Positions 1 through 6,810 of a stretch of 6,810 nt of DNA are shown here, piece after piece. The translations under genes and the position numbers were made by a program. The stretch covers positions 1 through 6,810 of the forward strand of contig RFHL01000381.1 in assembly GCA_003696875.1 (NCBI GenBank). The letters run 5' to 3'. The notes under the pieces are model-generated. The model saw only the letters and a list, made by a program, of their open reading frames with translations. It was not told the origin of the DNA and did not search any database. Position 1 is the stretch's first letter. Every line of letters begins with the position of its first letter. The stretch is from Bacteroidota bacterium. Lineage in GTDB: Bacteria > Bacteroidota > Bacteroidia > J057.

Positions 1-21
1 CCCCCTGACACAGTTATTTGA

Positions 22-468
22 ACAGTCTCGAGCCGCGACAGCGCCAGCGGCTTTGCGCTGGCCTGGGACCTGGGACAGGCCGACCTGGAGCCGGGGAGCA
101 GCCTGCAGATTACGGCGGTGGGCTATGACCATCAGGGCCTCCGGACCCGGCCGCGCCCGGCGGGCGAACCCATTGTCATGCTTGACAACAGCACGGCTAT
201 GTACTCAGGTCCCAGTCACGGGCGCTTGCGGGTCCAACCCAACCCGGCCGCGGACAGCATGATCCAGCTGTACCTGGAGGGATATGACGGCCGGCAGGTG
301 GAGATCCGCCTGCTGGACCTACAAGGAAAGGTCTTGTATCGGGAGATCCGGCGGCTGGCCAGTGATTGCGAAAGTATTCGGCTGCGGCAGGGACTCCCGG
401 CGGGCGTCTATCTGGTGGAAGTGCGCGTAGGCCAGGAACAATTGCAGGCCCGTATCCAGGTGAAATAG
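22..468 (+). CDS. 3' end of a secreted multidomain protein with T9SS type A sorting domain (interrupted or partial)
   Basis: The frame is open from 22 to the TAG at 466-468 (148 residues). The first part (SRDSASGFALAWDLG, then LQITAVGYDHQG) reads like the end of an Ig-like or fibronectin type III-like beta-sandwich. It is followed by a linker and a typical T9SS type A sorting domain: a QPNPAADS motif near 232-255, a LLDLQGKVLYREI strand, a GLPAGVYLVEV strand and a final basic IQVK. In this family the C-terminal domain directs export across the outer membrane by the type IX system and is then cleaved. No signal peptide or credible start is present, and the first GTG (118) falls inside the beta-sandwich. 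A TGA at 19-21 is in frame just upstream, so this is either the tail of a gene with a nonsense or frameshift lesion or a sequencing error. The function of the missing N-terminal part is unknown. The palindrome at 500-529 probably ends its transcript. Confidence 0.7.
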   Translation, partial: TVSSRDSASGFALAWDLGQADLEPGSSLQITAVGYDHQGLRTRPRPAGEPIVMLDNSTAMYSGPSHGRLRVQPNPAADSMIQLYLEGYDGRQVEIRLLDLQGKVLYREIRRLASDCESIRLRQGLPAGVYLVEVRVGQEQLQARIQVK

Positions 469-499
469 GGTGAAAATACCACACCTGAAGGGCAGGGGA

Positions 500-529
500 A
501 AAGCTCCATTCCAGCTGGAATGGAGCTTT
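500..529 (+). terminator. Perfect 30-bp palindrome, probable intrinsic terminator
   Basis: Positions 500-514 are the exact reverse complement of 515-529, giving a stem of up to 15 bp, realistically 13 bp around an AGCT loop. It lies 31 bases after the stop at 468. The 3' arm ends in CTTT followed by GTGTAT, so the U-tract is short and interrupted. The flanks are A-rich (AA before, TATAAAAAA after). Position and symmetry fit a terminator between the first gene and the SusCD unit. A palindromic protein-binding site cannot be excluded. Confidence 0.65.
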
Positions 530-582
530 GTGTATAAAAAACGCATAAAGAGAAAATAGCGAACCTGCTTGGCAAAATACTG

Positions 583-602
583 TACCTCCCTTGCGGAGGG
601 TA
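583..602 (+). other. Small inverted repeat upstream of the CBM9-like gene
   Basis: TACCTCC (583-589) can pair with GGAGGGTA (595-602) with one bulged G around a five-base loop. It lies about 55 bases before the start at 656 and just upstream of the promoter-like box at 607-614. It could be an operator half-site pair, a leader stem or chance. Confidence 0.2.
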
Positions 603-606
603 AGGA

Positions 607-614
607 TACCTTTA
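607..614 (+). promoter_or_regulatory. Weak Bacteroidota -7-like box
   Basis: TACCTTTA matches seven of eight positions of the Bacteroidota -7 consensus TAnnTTTG and lies 41 bases before the ATG at 656, in the gap after the terminator where a promoter is expected. No TTTG-type -33 element sits at the usual 19-21 base distance (the nearest TTG, at 591-593, is too close). This is a tentative candidate only. Confidence 0.22.
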
Positions 615-655
615 TATCGACTTCCTTATATATAAAACCAAAACACTTCTATCCA

Positions 656-1888
656 ATGAAAAAGATCTACGTACTTCTTGGACTTCTTGCCATGACCTCG
701 GGTGCTTTTGCCCAGATCGGTCTCAGCTGGAGACAATTCCTACCTCTCGATTTTCAGACCAATCCCTACCAGCGGGAAACGGTCTATGCCCACAAAATCA
801 GTGATGGAATTGTCACCTACGTCAACTCCCTGGAAGAACTCTGGGGCCTGGTGCCTGACTCGCTGACCTACGTCATCGATGGCTGGGGCAACCCCACCGC
901 CCGCGATTTTTCCTCTGGCTCGGCGCAGACCATCAATATGCCAGCTCAGGATGCAGCGGACTACTACGGACAATACACCCTGATGGCGGGTGACATGGCG
1001 CTTTATGTACTATTCCGCGTTGAGGACAACGAAATTGATCCCGACAATGGTGACAAGCTGGAGCTGGCCTTTGCGCCCTATGCAGATGCTTACGATCCCG
1101 GGCGGACCATCTACCCCAACACCACGCACTCCCGTTTCAATGCGGACTCCAATGCCTACAACATGGGAGGTGGAATCTGGATCCCCTCTTCGGACTATGT
1201 AGAGATGGCCAAGTGGGGCAGCTGGACGGAGGCTGGTTCGTACAAGGTAGACCTGCCCCTTGCCTCTAATGACAGTCTCTTTGCGGGCTCGCCCATCTAC
1301 ACTCTGACTGGAGCCAATAGCGACACCCTGGGCGATGTTTCCTTTGCCTCGACCCACGAGCCGCTGCAGACCCTGTATGAGCCTGGTACGGGTGTGTATT
1401 ACTATCTGGCGATTGTGCCCTGGAGCGTAATGTATGGCTTCAAGCTGGAGAATCCCGGCGATGCCATGACCGTCTGCCCCAAAGTCAACGACTTTGACAG
1501 CGACAATGCCACCTATCAGAACAACCAAGGCGCTACGGTAACCTTCAACTACGGCTACTGGTCCCAGACCGATAAGAACGATGTCTACTTTGCCATTCCC
1601 TTCTACGGTCCTCGCGTCGAGCTGGTGGAAGTCACCGCCAACACCTCCATCGGTGAGCAGCTGAATAGCGTCATCAAAGCCTTCTACGCCGCCGACCGCG
1701 TACACATCTCCCACAACCAGGGCGACATCGACGTCAACATCTTTGACCTGCGGGGTGCGCAGGTGCGGGCCCTCCGCAACGCCCCCACCACGCTTGATGT
1801 TTCTACGCTTGCCCCCGGCGTCTATATGGCCGACATCATCGATCAGGCCGGCAACCGGAGCATGCTCAAGTTCATGAAGCAGAACTAA
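656..1888 (+). CDS. Secreted CBM9-like (DOMON-type) carbohydrate-binding protein with T9SS sorting domain
   Basis: The protein has 410 residues. The ATG at 656 was chosen because it gives a clean signal peptide (MKKIYVLLGLLAMTSGAFAQ, cleavage near residue 19/20); the frame is open back to a TTG at 569, but that extension would bury the signal. Residues about 70-325 resemble CBM9-like, DOMON-type beta-sandwiches: IDGW at 74-77 followed by the signature strand pair ALYVLFRVEDNEID (115-128) and DKLELAFAPY (133-142). Members of this fold usually bind sugars or haem, and no catalytic motif is evident. An acidic DFDSDN at 279-284 could bind calcium. Residues about 345-410 form a T9SS-type C-terminal domain (VNIFDLRGAQVRAL, LDVSTLAPGVYMADI, final KFMKQN), but the usual YPNPA entry motif is replaced by KAFYAADRVHIS. 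It lies 143 bases upstream of susC in the same direction, so a role in substrate binding for that transporter is inferred. The CBM9 assignment is by eye and moderate; the secretion assignment is stronger. Confidence 0.8.
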   Translation: MKKIYVLLGLLAMTSGAFAQIGLSWRQFLPLDFQTNPYQRETVYAHKISDGIVTYVNSLEELWGLVPDSLTYVIDGWGNPTARDFSSGSAQTINMPAQDAADYYGQYTLMAGDMALYVLFRVEDNEIDPDNGDKLELAFAPYADAYDPGRTIYPNTTHSRFNADSNAYNMGGGIWIPSSDYVEMAKWGSWTEAGSYKVDLPLASNDSLFAGSPIYTLTGANSDTLGDVSFASTHEPLQTLYEPGTGVYYYLAIVPWSVMYGFKLENPGDAMTVCPKVNDFDSDNATYQNNQGATVTFNYGYWSQTDKNDVYFAIPFYGPRVELVEVTANTSIGEQLNSVIKAFYAADRVHISHNQGDIDVNIFDLRGAQVRALRNAPTTLDVSTLAPGVYMADIIDQAGNRSMLKFMKQN

Positions 1889-1935
1889 TGTCTCACGAAT
1901 GAGCACATAGCTCTCTCTCGCATACCTACCTATTC

Positions 1936-1990
1936 GATGCCTGGTTGTTTGCGCGCTACGGATTTTCCTCTGTGCAAGCAGCCAGGCATT
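1936..1990 (+). promoter_or_regulatory. Long leader hairpin between the CBM9-like gene and susC
   Basis: Positions 1936-1955 pair with 1971-1990 without a bulge: 20 base pairs, of which five are G-U (1936:1990, 1945:1981, 1948:1978, 1953:1973, 1955:1971). The loop is 15 bases (1956-1970). The outer eight pairs (1937-1944 with 1982-1989) are perfect Watson-Crick. Because several pairs are G-U, the + strand RNA folds better than its complement, which suggests an RNA element. No U-run follows the stem, so a standard intrinsic terminator is unlikely. It ends 41 bases before the susC ATG. Possible roles are mRNA processing or stability, attenuation between the two genes, or a binding platform. Confidence 0.45.
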
Positions 1991-2031
1991 TACTATACTC
2001 ACTATCAACGATTCCCTGTGATTTTGGCATT

Positions 2032-5000
2032 ATGAAAAAGTACAGTCTCCGGGTATTGGGACTCCTGCTATGCTTGCTGCCGGTCTCAGTATTCAGCCAA
2101 ATCGGGATCAGAGGTACGGTGACAGATGGTGAAGCCGGTACGCCCCTCGTCGGGGTGACCATCCGGGTACAAAACACCACCACCGGGGCTCTGACCCGCG
2201 ACGACGGTACCTACTCCATTTCGGTACCAAACCAGGACGCCGTCCTGCTGTTCTCCTATGTGGGCTATGAAACCCAGGAGGTGCCCGTAGGCACCCAAAC
2301 CGAGATCAACGTCAGTCTGACGGCCGTGGCCACCGTGCTCGATGAGGTGGTTGTCGTGGGTTATACGACCCAAAAGAAAGAAAACCTCACCGGAGCCATC
2401 TCCACCGTCTCTGCAGCCGACCTGGAAGAAGCCAACGCCACCTCGCTCACCCGCGCCCTGCAAGGGCGCACGGCCGGGGTCAACATCACCTCGACCTCCG
2501 GCGCCCCCGGCGCCGGCCTGAGCATCCGCATCCGCGGCGTGGGCTCGATCACCAACAACGCCCAACCCCTCGTCGTCATCGACGGGGTCATCGCCAGCAC
2601 CGGGGCCCTGGCCAATATCAACCCTCAGGACATCGAGTCGGTCTCGGTCCTCAAGGATGCCGCCTCGGCGGCCATCTACGGGGCCCGGGGCTCCAACGGG
2701 GTCATCCTCGTCAAGACCCGTCAAGGGGCCAAGGACCGCTTTGAGGTGAGCTACAATGGCCTGGTAGGCTTCGCGACCCTGCCCATGCGCATGGACATCA
2801 TGAATGCGCAGCAGTACCGTGACTTCTACGCCGAGACCTACCGCATCCACAACGAAACCTACCCCAACGACCAGCGGGTGTTGCCGCCGGTCTACACCGA
2901 CTCGGCCTGGAACGCCAACGGCAATCCCGACACCGACTGGCAGAGCCTGATCAACGATGCGCCCGGCATTAAGCAGAACCACTTCCTGAGCTTCTCGGGC
3001 GGCAATCAGGCCTCGACCTATATGTTTTCCATGGGCTACACCGCCGAGGATGGCTATCTCAAGACCGTCAACCAGGAGCAATTCCTGATCCGCCTCAATA
3101 GTGAGCACCAGATCGGTAAGCGCATCCGGGTGGGCGAAAACCTCTCTTTTACCCTCAAAAACGGTCGTAACAACGGTGGTGGAGGCGTATGGCTGAATGC
3201 GGCGATTGCCTCGCCGCTGCTACCGGTCTACAACCCCGACGCCGAAAAGGGCTACCAGGGGCCGGACCCCAACCTAACCGGTCCCAACGACCGGACCAAC
3301 CCCCTGGCCGAGCTGATGCTCAATGAAGATACCTTCTCGGAAAACGGCGTTTTTGGCCGGATCTACGCCGAGATCGACATCATCAAGGGCCTCACTTTCC
3401 GGACGGTCCTGGGGGGAAACTACTTCAACCGGCGCAACACCAACTGGTCCCCGCGCTACGAGCTGGGGCAGCGCTCCAATTTCACCGCTTCCCTCTCGGA
3501 GCAGGCCCGGCTTTCCCAGAAGTGGCAGTTTGACAAGATGCTGATCTACACCCGCAGCTTTGGCAACCACAGCGTGCAGGCCCTGGCCGGGCACTCGGCC
3601 GAGAAGGCCTACAGCACCACCATCAATGCCAATGCCCGCGACTTTCGCTGGGAGAGCCTGCGGAGCATTCCCGGCGGGAATCCCGAGTTCAACTCCGCCA
3701 GCCAGGGCATCGGCATCAAGACCAATGACTCCTACTTTGGGAGTGTGAGCTATGACTATGCGGGGAAATACCTCTTTACGGGGACCATCCGCCGGGATGG
3801 CTCGTCCTATTTTGGCCGCAACAATCGCTACGGTGTCTTCCCGGCCATGTCCCTGGGCTGGAAGATCAGCGACGACTTCTTCCAGGGCGAAAGCTTTGGC
3901 TGGATGGACGCGTTGAAGCTGCGTTTTGGGTACGGATTTAATGGTAATGAGCCCGGTGGTGCCTTTTTGTATGAAACCAATTTGAGTCTTTTCAATGAGT
4001 TTGTGTACCCTCTCGGGGTAAACGAGACGCCTGTGTTCGGGGTGGGACCTATGTACAGCTTTGGTTCACCTGATCTGCGTTGGGAGTCGGCTGAGATGAT
4101 CAACTATGGGATCGACTTTGTGGGTCTCAACAACCGCTTGGAGTTCTATGCCGAGTATTACATCAAAAACCAGAACGACCTGATCACCCAACTGCCGTTG
4201 CAGTTGGTGTATGGCCTCTCCCGGGACGCCAACCCGCCCCTGGTCAACCTGGGCGACGTGCGCAACTCGGGTTTTGAGTTTAACCTCATCTGGAAAGACT
4301 ACAGCCGGCCGCTCAAGTACCAGCTCTCGGCCAACCTGACCACGGTCAATAACGTGGTGGAGCGCATTCCCAACCCTGCCTTTAACGGTTTCAACGTGTC
4401 GATGGTGGGACACTCCATTGGTTCCTACTTTGGGTTTGTGGCCGACCGCATCCTGACCGAGGATGACTTTGCCAAAGACGCGGAAGGCCAGCTGATTCAG
4501 GACGCCGACGGGCGCTTCGTGCCGCTGGTACCTTTCCAGACGGACCTGATGGCGCCTGGAGACATCAAGTTTGTGGACCTCAACCGCGACGGTGTCGTCA
4601 ATGCCGAGGACCAGACCATCATCGGGAAGGTGATTCCCGACCTGACCTTTGGCTTCAACGTCGACCTGCGGTACAAGCTCTTTGATCTGAATATGCTCTT
4701 ACAGGGCGTGTACGGGGTAGACCTTTACAACCGCTACCGCAGCCGCGCCGCCCTGGCGTCGGGCAACAATGAAGGCAAGGACGAAAACCGCCTGCTGGAG
4801 GTGCTGAATTACTGGACGCCGGAGAATCCCACGACTGACCAGACCCGTCTGGGGCTGGGGGATTTCAACGACAACGACCGCTTCTCGACCTGGTGGCTGG
4901 AGGATGCTTCGTTTCTGCGGATGCGCAACGTGCAGCTGGGCGTGACCTTGCCCAATAGCCTGCTGGAGCGCTTCCAGATGAGCAACCTGCGGTTCTACGT

Positions 5001-5145
5001 CGGGGGCGAAAACCTGCTGACCTTCACCCGTTACACGGGCTATGACCCGGAGTTGGGCTCCACTGACCCCAATGCCAGCCTGGCCGACAACGGCAACTAT
5101 CCCCTCCCCCGCCTGTACGTAGTCGGGCTTAACTTTTCATTCTAA
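2032..5145 (+). CDS. SusC/RagA-family TonB-dependent outer-membrane transporter
   Basis: This is a 1037-residue outer-membrane importer, a normal length for the family. The ATG at 2032 gives the signal peptide MKKYSLRVLGLLLCLLPVSVFS, cut near residue 22/23; the frame is open upstream to 1945 without sense. Domains in order are a carboxypeptidase-D-like regulatory beta-sandwich (about 26-100, with LVGVTIRV and DDGTYSISV), a TonB-box-like LDEVVVVGYTTQKK (103-116), a plug (about 117-230, with LSIRIRGVGSI at 163-173, PLVVIDGV and SVLKDAASAAIYGARGSNG at 205-223), then the beta-barrel. Barrel landmarks are RRDGSSYFG with NNRYGVFPA (from 587), DLRWESAE, an EF-hand-like DLNRDGVVNAED (849-860), and the terminal strand LYVVGLNFSF ending in Phe. 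There is no N-terminal STN domain, so signalling to an anti-sigma factor is not expected. It works with the SusD-like lipoprotein whose gene begins 6 or 30 bases downstream, importing glycan fragments with TonB energy. The substrate is unknown; some SusC homologues carry peptides. No match to the -7 consensus was seen at 1889-2031, so read-through from the CBM9-like gene is plausible. Confidence 0.96.
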   Translation: MKKYSLRVLGLLLCLLPVSVFSQIGIRGTVTDGEAGTPLVGVTIRVQNTTTGALTRDDGTYSISVPNQDAVLLFSYVGYETQEVPVGTQTEINVSLTAVATVLDEVVVVGYTTQKKENLTGAISTVSAADLEEANATSLTRALQGRTAGVNITSTSGAPGAGLSIRIRGVGSITNNAQPLVVIDGVIASTGALANINPQDIESVSVLKDAASAAIYGARGSNGVILVKTRQGAKDRFEVSYNGLVGFATLPMRMDIMNAQQYRDFYAETYRIHNETYPNDQRVLPPVYTDSAWNANGNPDTDWQSLINDAPGIKQNHFLSFSGGNQASTYMFSMGYTAEDGYLKTVNQEQFLIRLNSEHQIGKRIRVGENLSFTLKNGRNNGGGGVWLNAAIASPLLPVYNPDAEKGYQGPDPNLTGPNDRTNPLAELMLNEDTFSENGVFGRIYAEIDIIKGLTFRTVLGGNYFNRRNTNWSPRYELGQRSNFTASLSEQARLSQKWQFDKMLIYTRSFGNHSVQALAGHSAEKAYSTTINANARDFRWESLRSIPGGNPEFNSASQGIGIKTNDSYFGSVSYDYAGKYLFTGTIRRDGSSYFGRNNRYGVFPAMSLGWKISDDFFQGESFGWMDALKLRFGYGFNGNEPGGAFLYETNLSLFNEFVYPLGVNETPVFGVGPMYSFGSPDLRWESAEMINYGIDFVGLNNRLEFYAEYYIKNQNDLITQLPLQLVYGLSRDANPPLVNLGDVRNSGFEFNLIWKDYSRPLKYQLSANLTTVNNVVERIPNPAFNGFNVSMVGHSIGSYFGFVADRILTEDDFAKDAEGQLIQDADGRFVPLVPFQTDLMAPGDIKFVDLNRDGVVNAEDQTIIGKVIPDLTFGFNVDLRYKLFDLNMLLQGVYGVDLYNRYRSRAALASGNNEGKDENRLLEVLNYWTPENPTTDQTRLGLGDFNDNDRFSTWWLEDASFLRMRNVQLGVTLPNSLLERFQMSNLRFYVGGENLLTFTRYTGYDPELGSTDPNASLADNGNYPLPRLYVVGLNFSF

Positions 5146-5175
5146 ACACCCATGACGGGACAAATCCATAAAACC

Positions 5176-6765
5176 ATGCGTGAATTACGGATAATTCTGG
5201 CTGGCTTGATGCTGCTCGCACTGGGGTGTTCTGAAGACTTTCTGGAAGTCCAGAACTATAACCAGCTGTCCGAGTCCAGTTTTTACCAGACCGAACAAGA
5301 TTTTGAGGATCTTCTGATCACATGCTATATGCCTATCGGGCATCTGAACCAGGGAGCAGCCATCAACCGGATCGGCTATGCCATTGATGACCGGGTGGTC
5401 CATGAGCAGTTTAACCTAAGTGCCTTACAGTACGATGCAACCAATGGTGACATTAATAATATTTATGCCGCCTTATATCGAGGACTGATGCGCTGTAACC
5501 TGTTTTTGGATAAATTTTCCGAGGAGATTGATGTGGATCCTGCCCGGCGGGTGAGCATGCTGGGAGAGGCCCATTTTTTACGAGGCATGTATCTCTTCTA
5601 CATTGGTACCTATTTTGAGGTGGCCCCCTTGCTCACTGCTCCGGCGGAGGATCCTCGTAAAGGCTACCCCAACTCTACGCAGGAAGAGTTGTATGCCCAG
5701 GCAGCGAGTGATTTTCAGGTAGGGATCAGTAACCTTCCGGTAGTCTGGCCTGATGAGGACTTGGGTAGGGCTACCCAAGGCGCTGCCAAAGCCTTTTTGG
5801 GGCGGACCTACCTGTACGGAGCCAAGTTTAGCGAGGCCGCCGCTACCTTGAAAGAGCTCATTGATGATGGGACCTATAGCCTGAACATGCCTCAGGGTAC
5901 CGATTCCCTGGATTACATCTGGTCCTACCTGGCCAATTTCACTTCTATTGATTTGCCCTACAACGGCCGGGTATACCGTTCGGAACACAACTCGGAGTCT
6001 ATTTACGAGGTAAATTTTTCTACTTCCTATGATGAAGGGGCCCGCTCCAGCCAATATCTCATTTTGCGTCGTAGCACGGGAAGCCATATGACCTGGTACA
6101 ATGGCTACTCCAACATCACCGGCGGTTATGGCAATCTTGCCATGGATGACGATGTGTTTCCGGATGAGTTTGAGAAACCGGCCAACCACCCCGCCGGTCT
6201 GAAGGTCGATCCGCGCTACTACGCCATCTACATCGATATAGGTGATACACTGGATTTTCGTCAGGATAACCCCCTGAGTCAGCAGGTATTCCGGATCAGT
6301 GATCTCAACTCCAGCCTGGGCACCCGCAAGGGCATGCGCAAGTATCTGTGGCCCTTTCACACCACCTATACCTGGCCCAATGCCCCTTTTCAGGATCCCA
6401 ACAACGTGCGCCTGATGCGCTATGGAGATGTGCTGCTGATGTATGCCGAGGCTGCCTTCCGGGCTACAGGCAACAGCGGCGGGGAGCCTTTGGCTGCCCT
6501 CAACCAGGTGCGTGAGCGGGTGGGTATGCCGCCTATTGCAGCGCTCAGCCGGGATGCGATCATTCACGAGCGGGATATTGAGATGGCTTGTGAGCATTCC
6601 CGCTTCTGGGACATTGCCCGCTGGTACAAAGACGGTTGGCTGACCCTGGACGAAATCCAGGTCTGGATGCCCAACTACCAGCCCCGGCACACCGCCTTTC
6701 CGATCCCGCAGGGCGAGATCAACCGCCACTACGGGGTGCTGAAGCAAAACCCCAAATGGCTCTAA
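5176..6765 (+). CDS. SusD/RagB-family surface glycan-binding lipoprotein
   Basis: From the ATG at 5176 the protein has 529 residues, typical for the family. An in-frame ATG at 5152 would add eight residues. I prefer 5176 because it gives a compact lipoprotein signal (MRELRIILAGLMLLALG, lipid-bearing Cys18) and an A-rich upstream context. The residues after the Cys, SED, fit the acidic lipoprotein export signal that sends Bacteroidota lipoproteins to the cell surface. N-terminal SusD landmarks are SSFYQTEQDFEDLL, the helix EAHFLRGMYLFYIG (from 131) and the TPR-like ATQGAAKAFLGRTYLYG with KFSEAAATLKELI (from 199). The C-terminal SusD/RagB domain shows VRLMRYGDVLLMYAEA (from 411), LNQVRERVGMP, HERDIEMACEHSRFWDIARW, TAFPIPQGEI and the closing LKQNPKWL. 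It is the lid that captures substrate and delivers it to the SusC barrel encoded upstream, with which it is surely co-transcribed. Its first 400 bases are more AT-rich than most of susC. The ligand cannot be told from the sequence. Confidence 0.95.
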   Translation: MRELRIILAGLMLLALGCSEDFLEVQNYNQLSESSFYQTEQDFEDLLITCYMPIGHLNQGAAINRIGYAIDDRVVHEQFNLSALQYDATNGDINNIYAALYRGLMRCNLFLDKFSEEIDVDPARRVSMLGEAHFLRGMYLFYIGTYFEVAPLLTAPAEDPRKGYPNSTQEELYAQAASDFQVGISNLPVVWPDEDLGRATQGAAKAFLGRTYLYGAKFSEAAATLKELIDDGTYSLNMPQGTDSLDYIWSYLANFTSIDLPYNGRVYRSEHNSESIYEVNFSTSYDEGARSSQYLILRRSTGSHMTWYNGYSNITGGYGNLAMDDDVFPDEFEKPANHPAGLKVDPRYYAIYIDIGDTLDFRQDNPLSQQVFRISDLNSSLGTRKGMRKYLWPFHTTYTWPNAPFQDPNNVRLMRYGDVLLMYAEAAFRATGNSGGEPLAALNQVRERVGMPPIAALSRDAIIHERDIEMACEHSRFWDIARWYKDGWLTLDEIQVWMPNYQPRHTAFPIPQGEINRHYGVLKQNPKWL

Positions 6766-6810
6766 GTAACGCTCAAAAAATAAAGTCCGCTTTTGGCTTG
6801 ATCCCTTGCC
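6766..6810. other. Downstream flank with no recognisable feature
   Basis: The 45 bases after the SusD stop contain an A-run (6775-6780) and no start codon with a credible following frame. There is no convincing terminator stem. The next gene, often a further surface lipoprotein or glycoside hydrolase in such loci, is outside the window. Confidence 0.4.

Noticed and set aside
118..468. The first gene read as a complete small protein starting at the GTG at 118
   Set aside because: Protein-like sequence continues upstream of 118 in the same frame and there is no signal peptide, which a T9SS-tailed protein requires.
569..655. Upstream extension of the CBM9-like gene from a TTG
   Set aside because: It would put 29 hydrophilic residues before a perfect MKKIYVLL signal peptide; the ATG at 656 is the credible start.
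1010..2008. 332-codon open frame on the minus strand across the CBM9-like gene and the leader
   Set aside because: It is antisense to a gene with a signal peptide and a T9SS tail, has no recognisable domain, and would run through the leader hairpin.
1945..2031. Upstream extension of SusC from a TTG
   Set aside because: It would bury the MKKYSLRVLG signal peptide and place the start within the leader hairpin.
1889..2031. Separate promoter for susC
   Set aside because: No sequence close to TAnnTTTG was found with a suitably spaced -33 element; a TTTG at 1948-1951 has no partner at 19-21 bases.
2086..3108. 340-codon open frame on the minus strand opposite susC
   Set aside because: The translation is Gly/Val/Asp-rich and low in complexity, a mirror of the GC3-rich plug codons, and susC is unambiguous here.
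5578..6747. 389-codon open frame on the minus strand opposite the SusD gene
   Set aside because: It lies entirely antisense to a protein with clear SusD motifs, and its translation has no signal, domain or motif. GC-biased third positions of the real gene explain its lack of stops.
6775..6795. Possible terminator after the SusD gene
   Set aside because: Only a four-base AAAG/CTTT pairing could be found, too weak to call.
1..6810. tRNA, rRNA, CRISPR array, insertion sequence or transposase
   Set aside because: No repeat array, terminal inverted repeats, transposase motifs or RNA gene signatures were seen. Coding sequence accounts for nearly the whole window.

Overview
The window looks like part of a polysaccharide- or glycan-utilisation locus from a GC-rich member of the Bacteroidota. 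The evidence is a SusC-like TonB-dependent transporter followed directly by a SusD-like surface lipoprotein, two proteins with type IX secretion system (T9SS) C-terminal sorting domains, and no Shine-Dalgarno sequences ahead of the starts. T9SS plus high GC suits environmental lineages such as Saprospiria or Cytophagia better than gut Bacteroides, but placement below phylum is a guess.

Layout, all on the + strand. Positions 1-468 hold the 3' end of a secreted multidomain protein whose frame is interrupted by a TGA at 19-21. Positions 469-655 are non-coding and contain a perfect 30-bp palindrome (500-529, probable terminator) and a weak promoter-like region. Positions 656-1888 encode a 410-residue secreted protein with a CBM9-like (DOMON-type) beta-sandwich and a T9SS tail. 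Positions 1889-2031 are a leader with a long hairpin (1936-1990) that needs G-U pairs and therefore favours the + strand RNA. Positions 2032-5145 encode SusC (1037 aa). Positions 5176-6765 (or from 5152) encode SusD (529 or 537 aa). The last 45 bases hold no recognisable gene.

Likely joint function: the SusD lipoprotein sits on the outer face of the outer membrane as a lid over the SusC barrel. The pair captures an oligosaccharide or other glycan fragment and imports it with TonB energy. The CBM9-like protein is probably delivered to the cell surface or medium by T9SS and may bind the same substrate or its parent polymer. No catalytic enzyme, sensor or regulator lies in the window, so the substrate cannot be named.

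The system is a recognisable SusCD locus rather than an obviously new one. The points most worth a second look are the leader hairpin before susC, the T9SS-exported CBM9-like gene placed upstream of the pair, the interrupted first gene, and the uneven codon usage inside susC.
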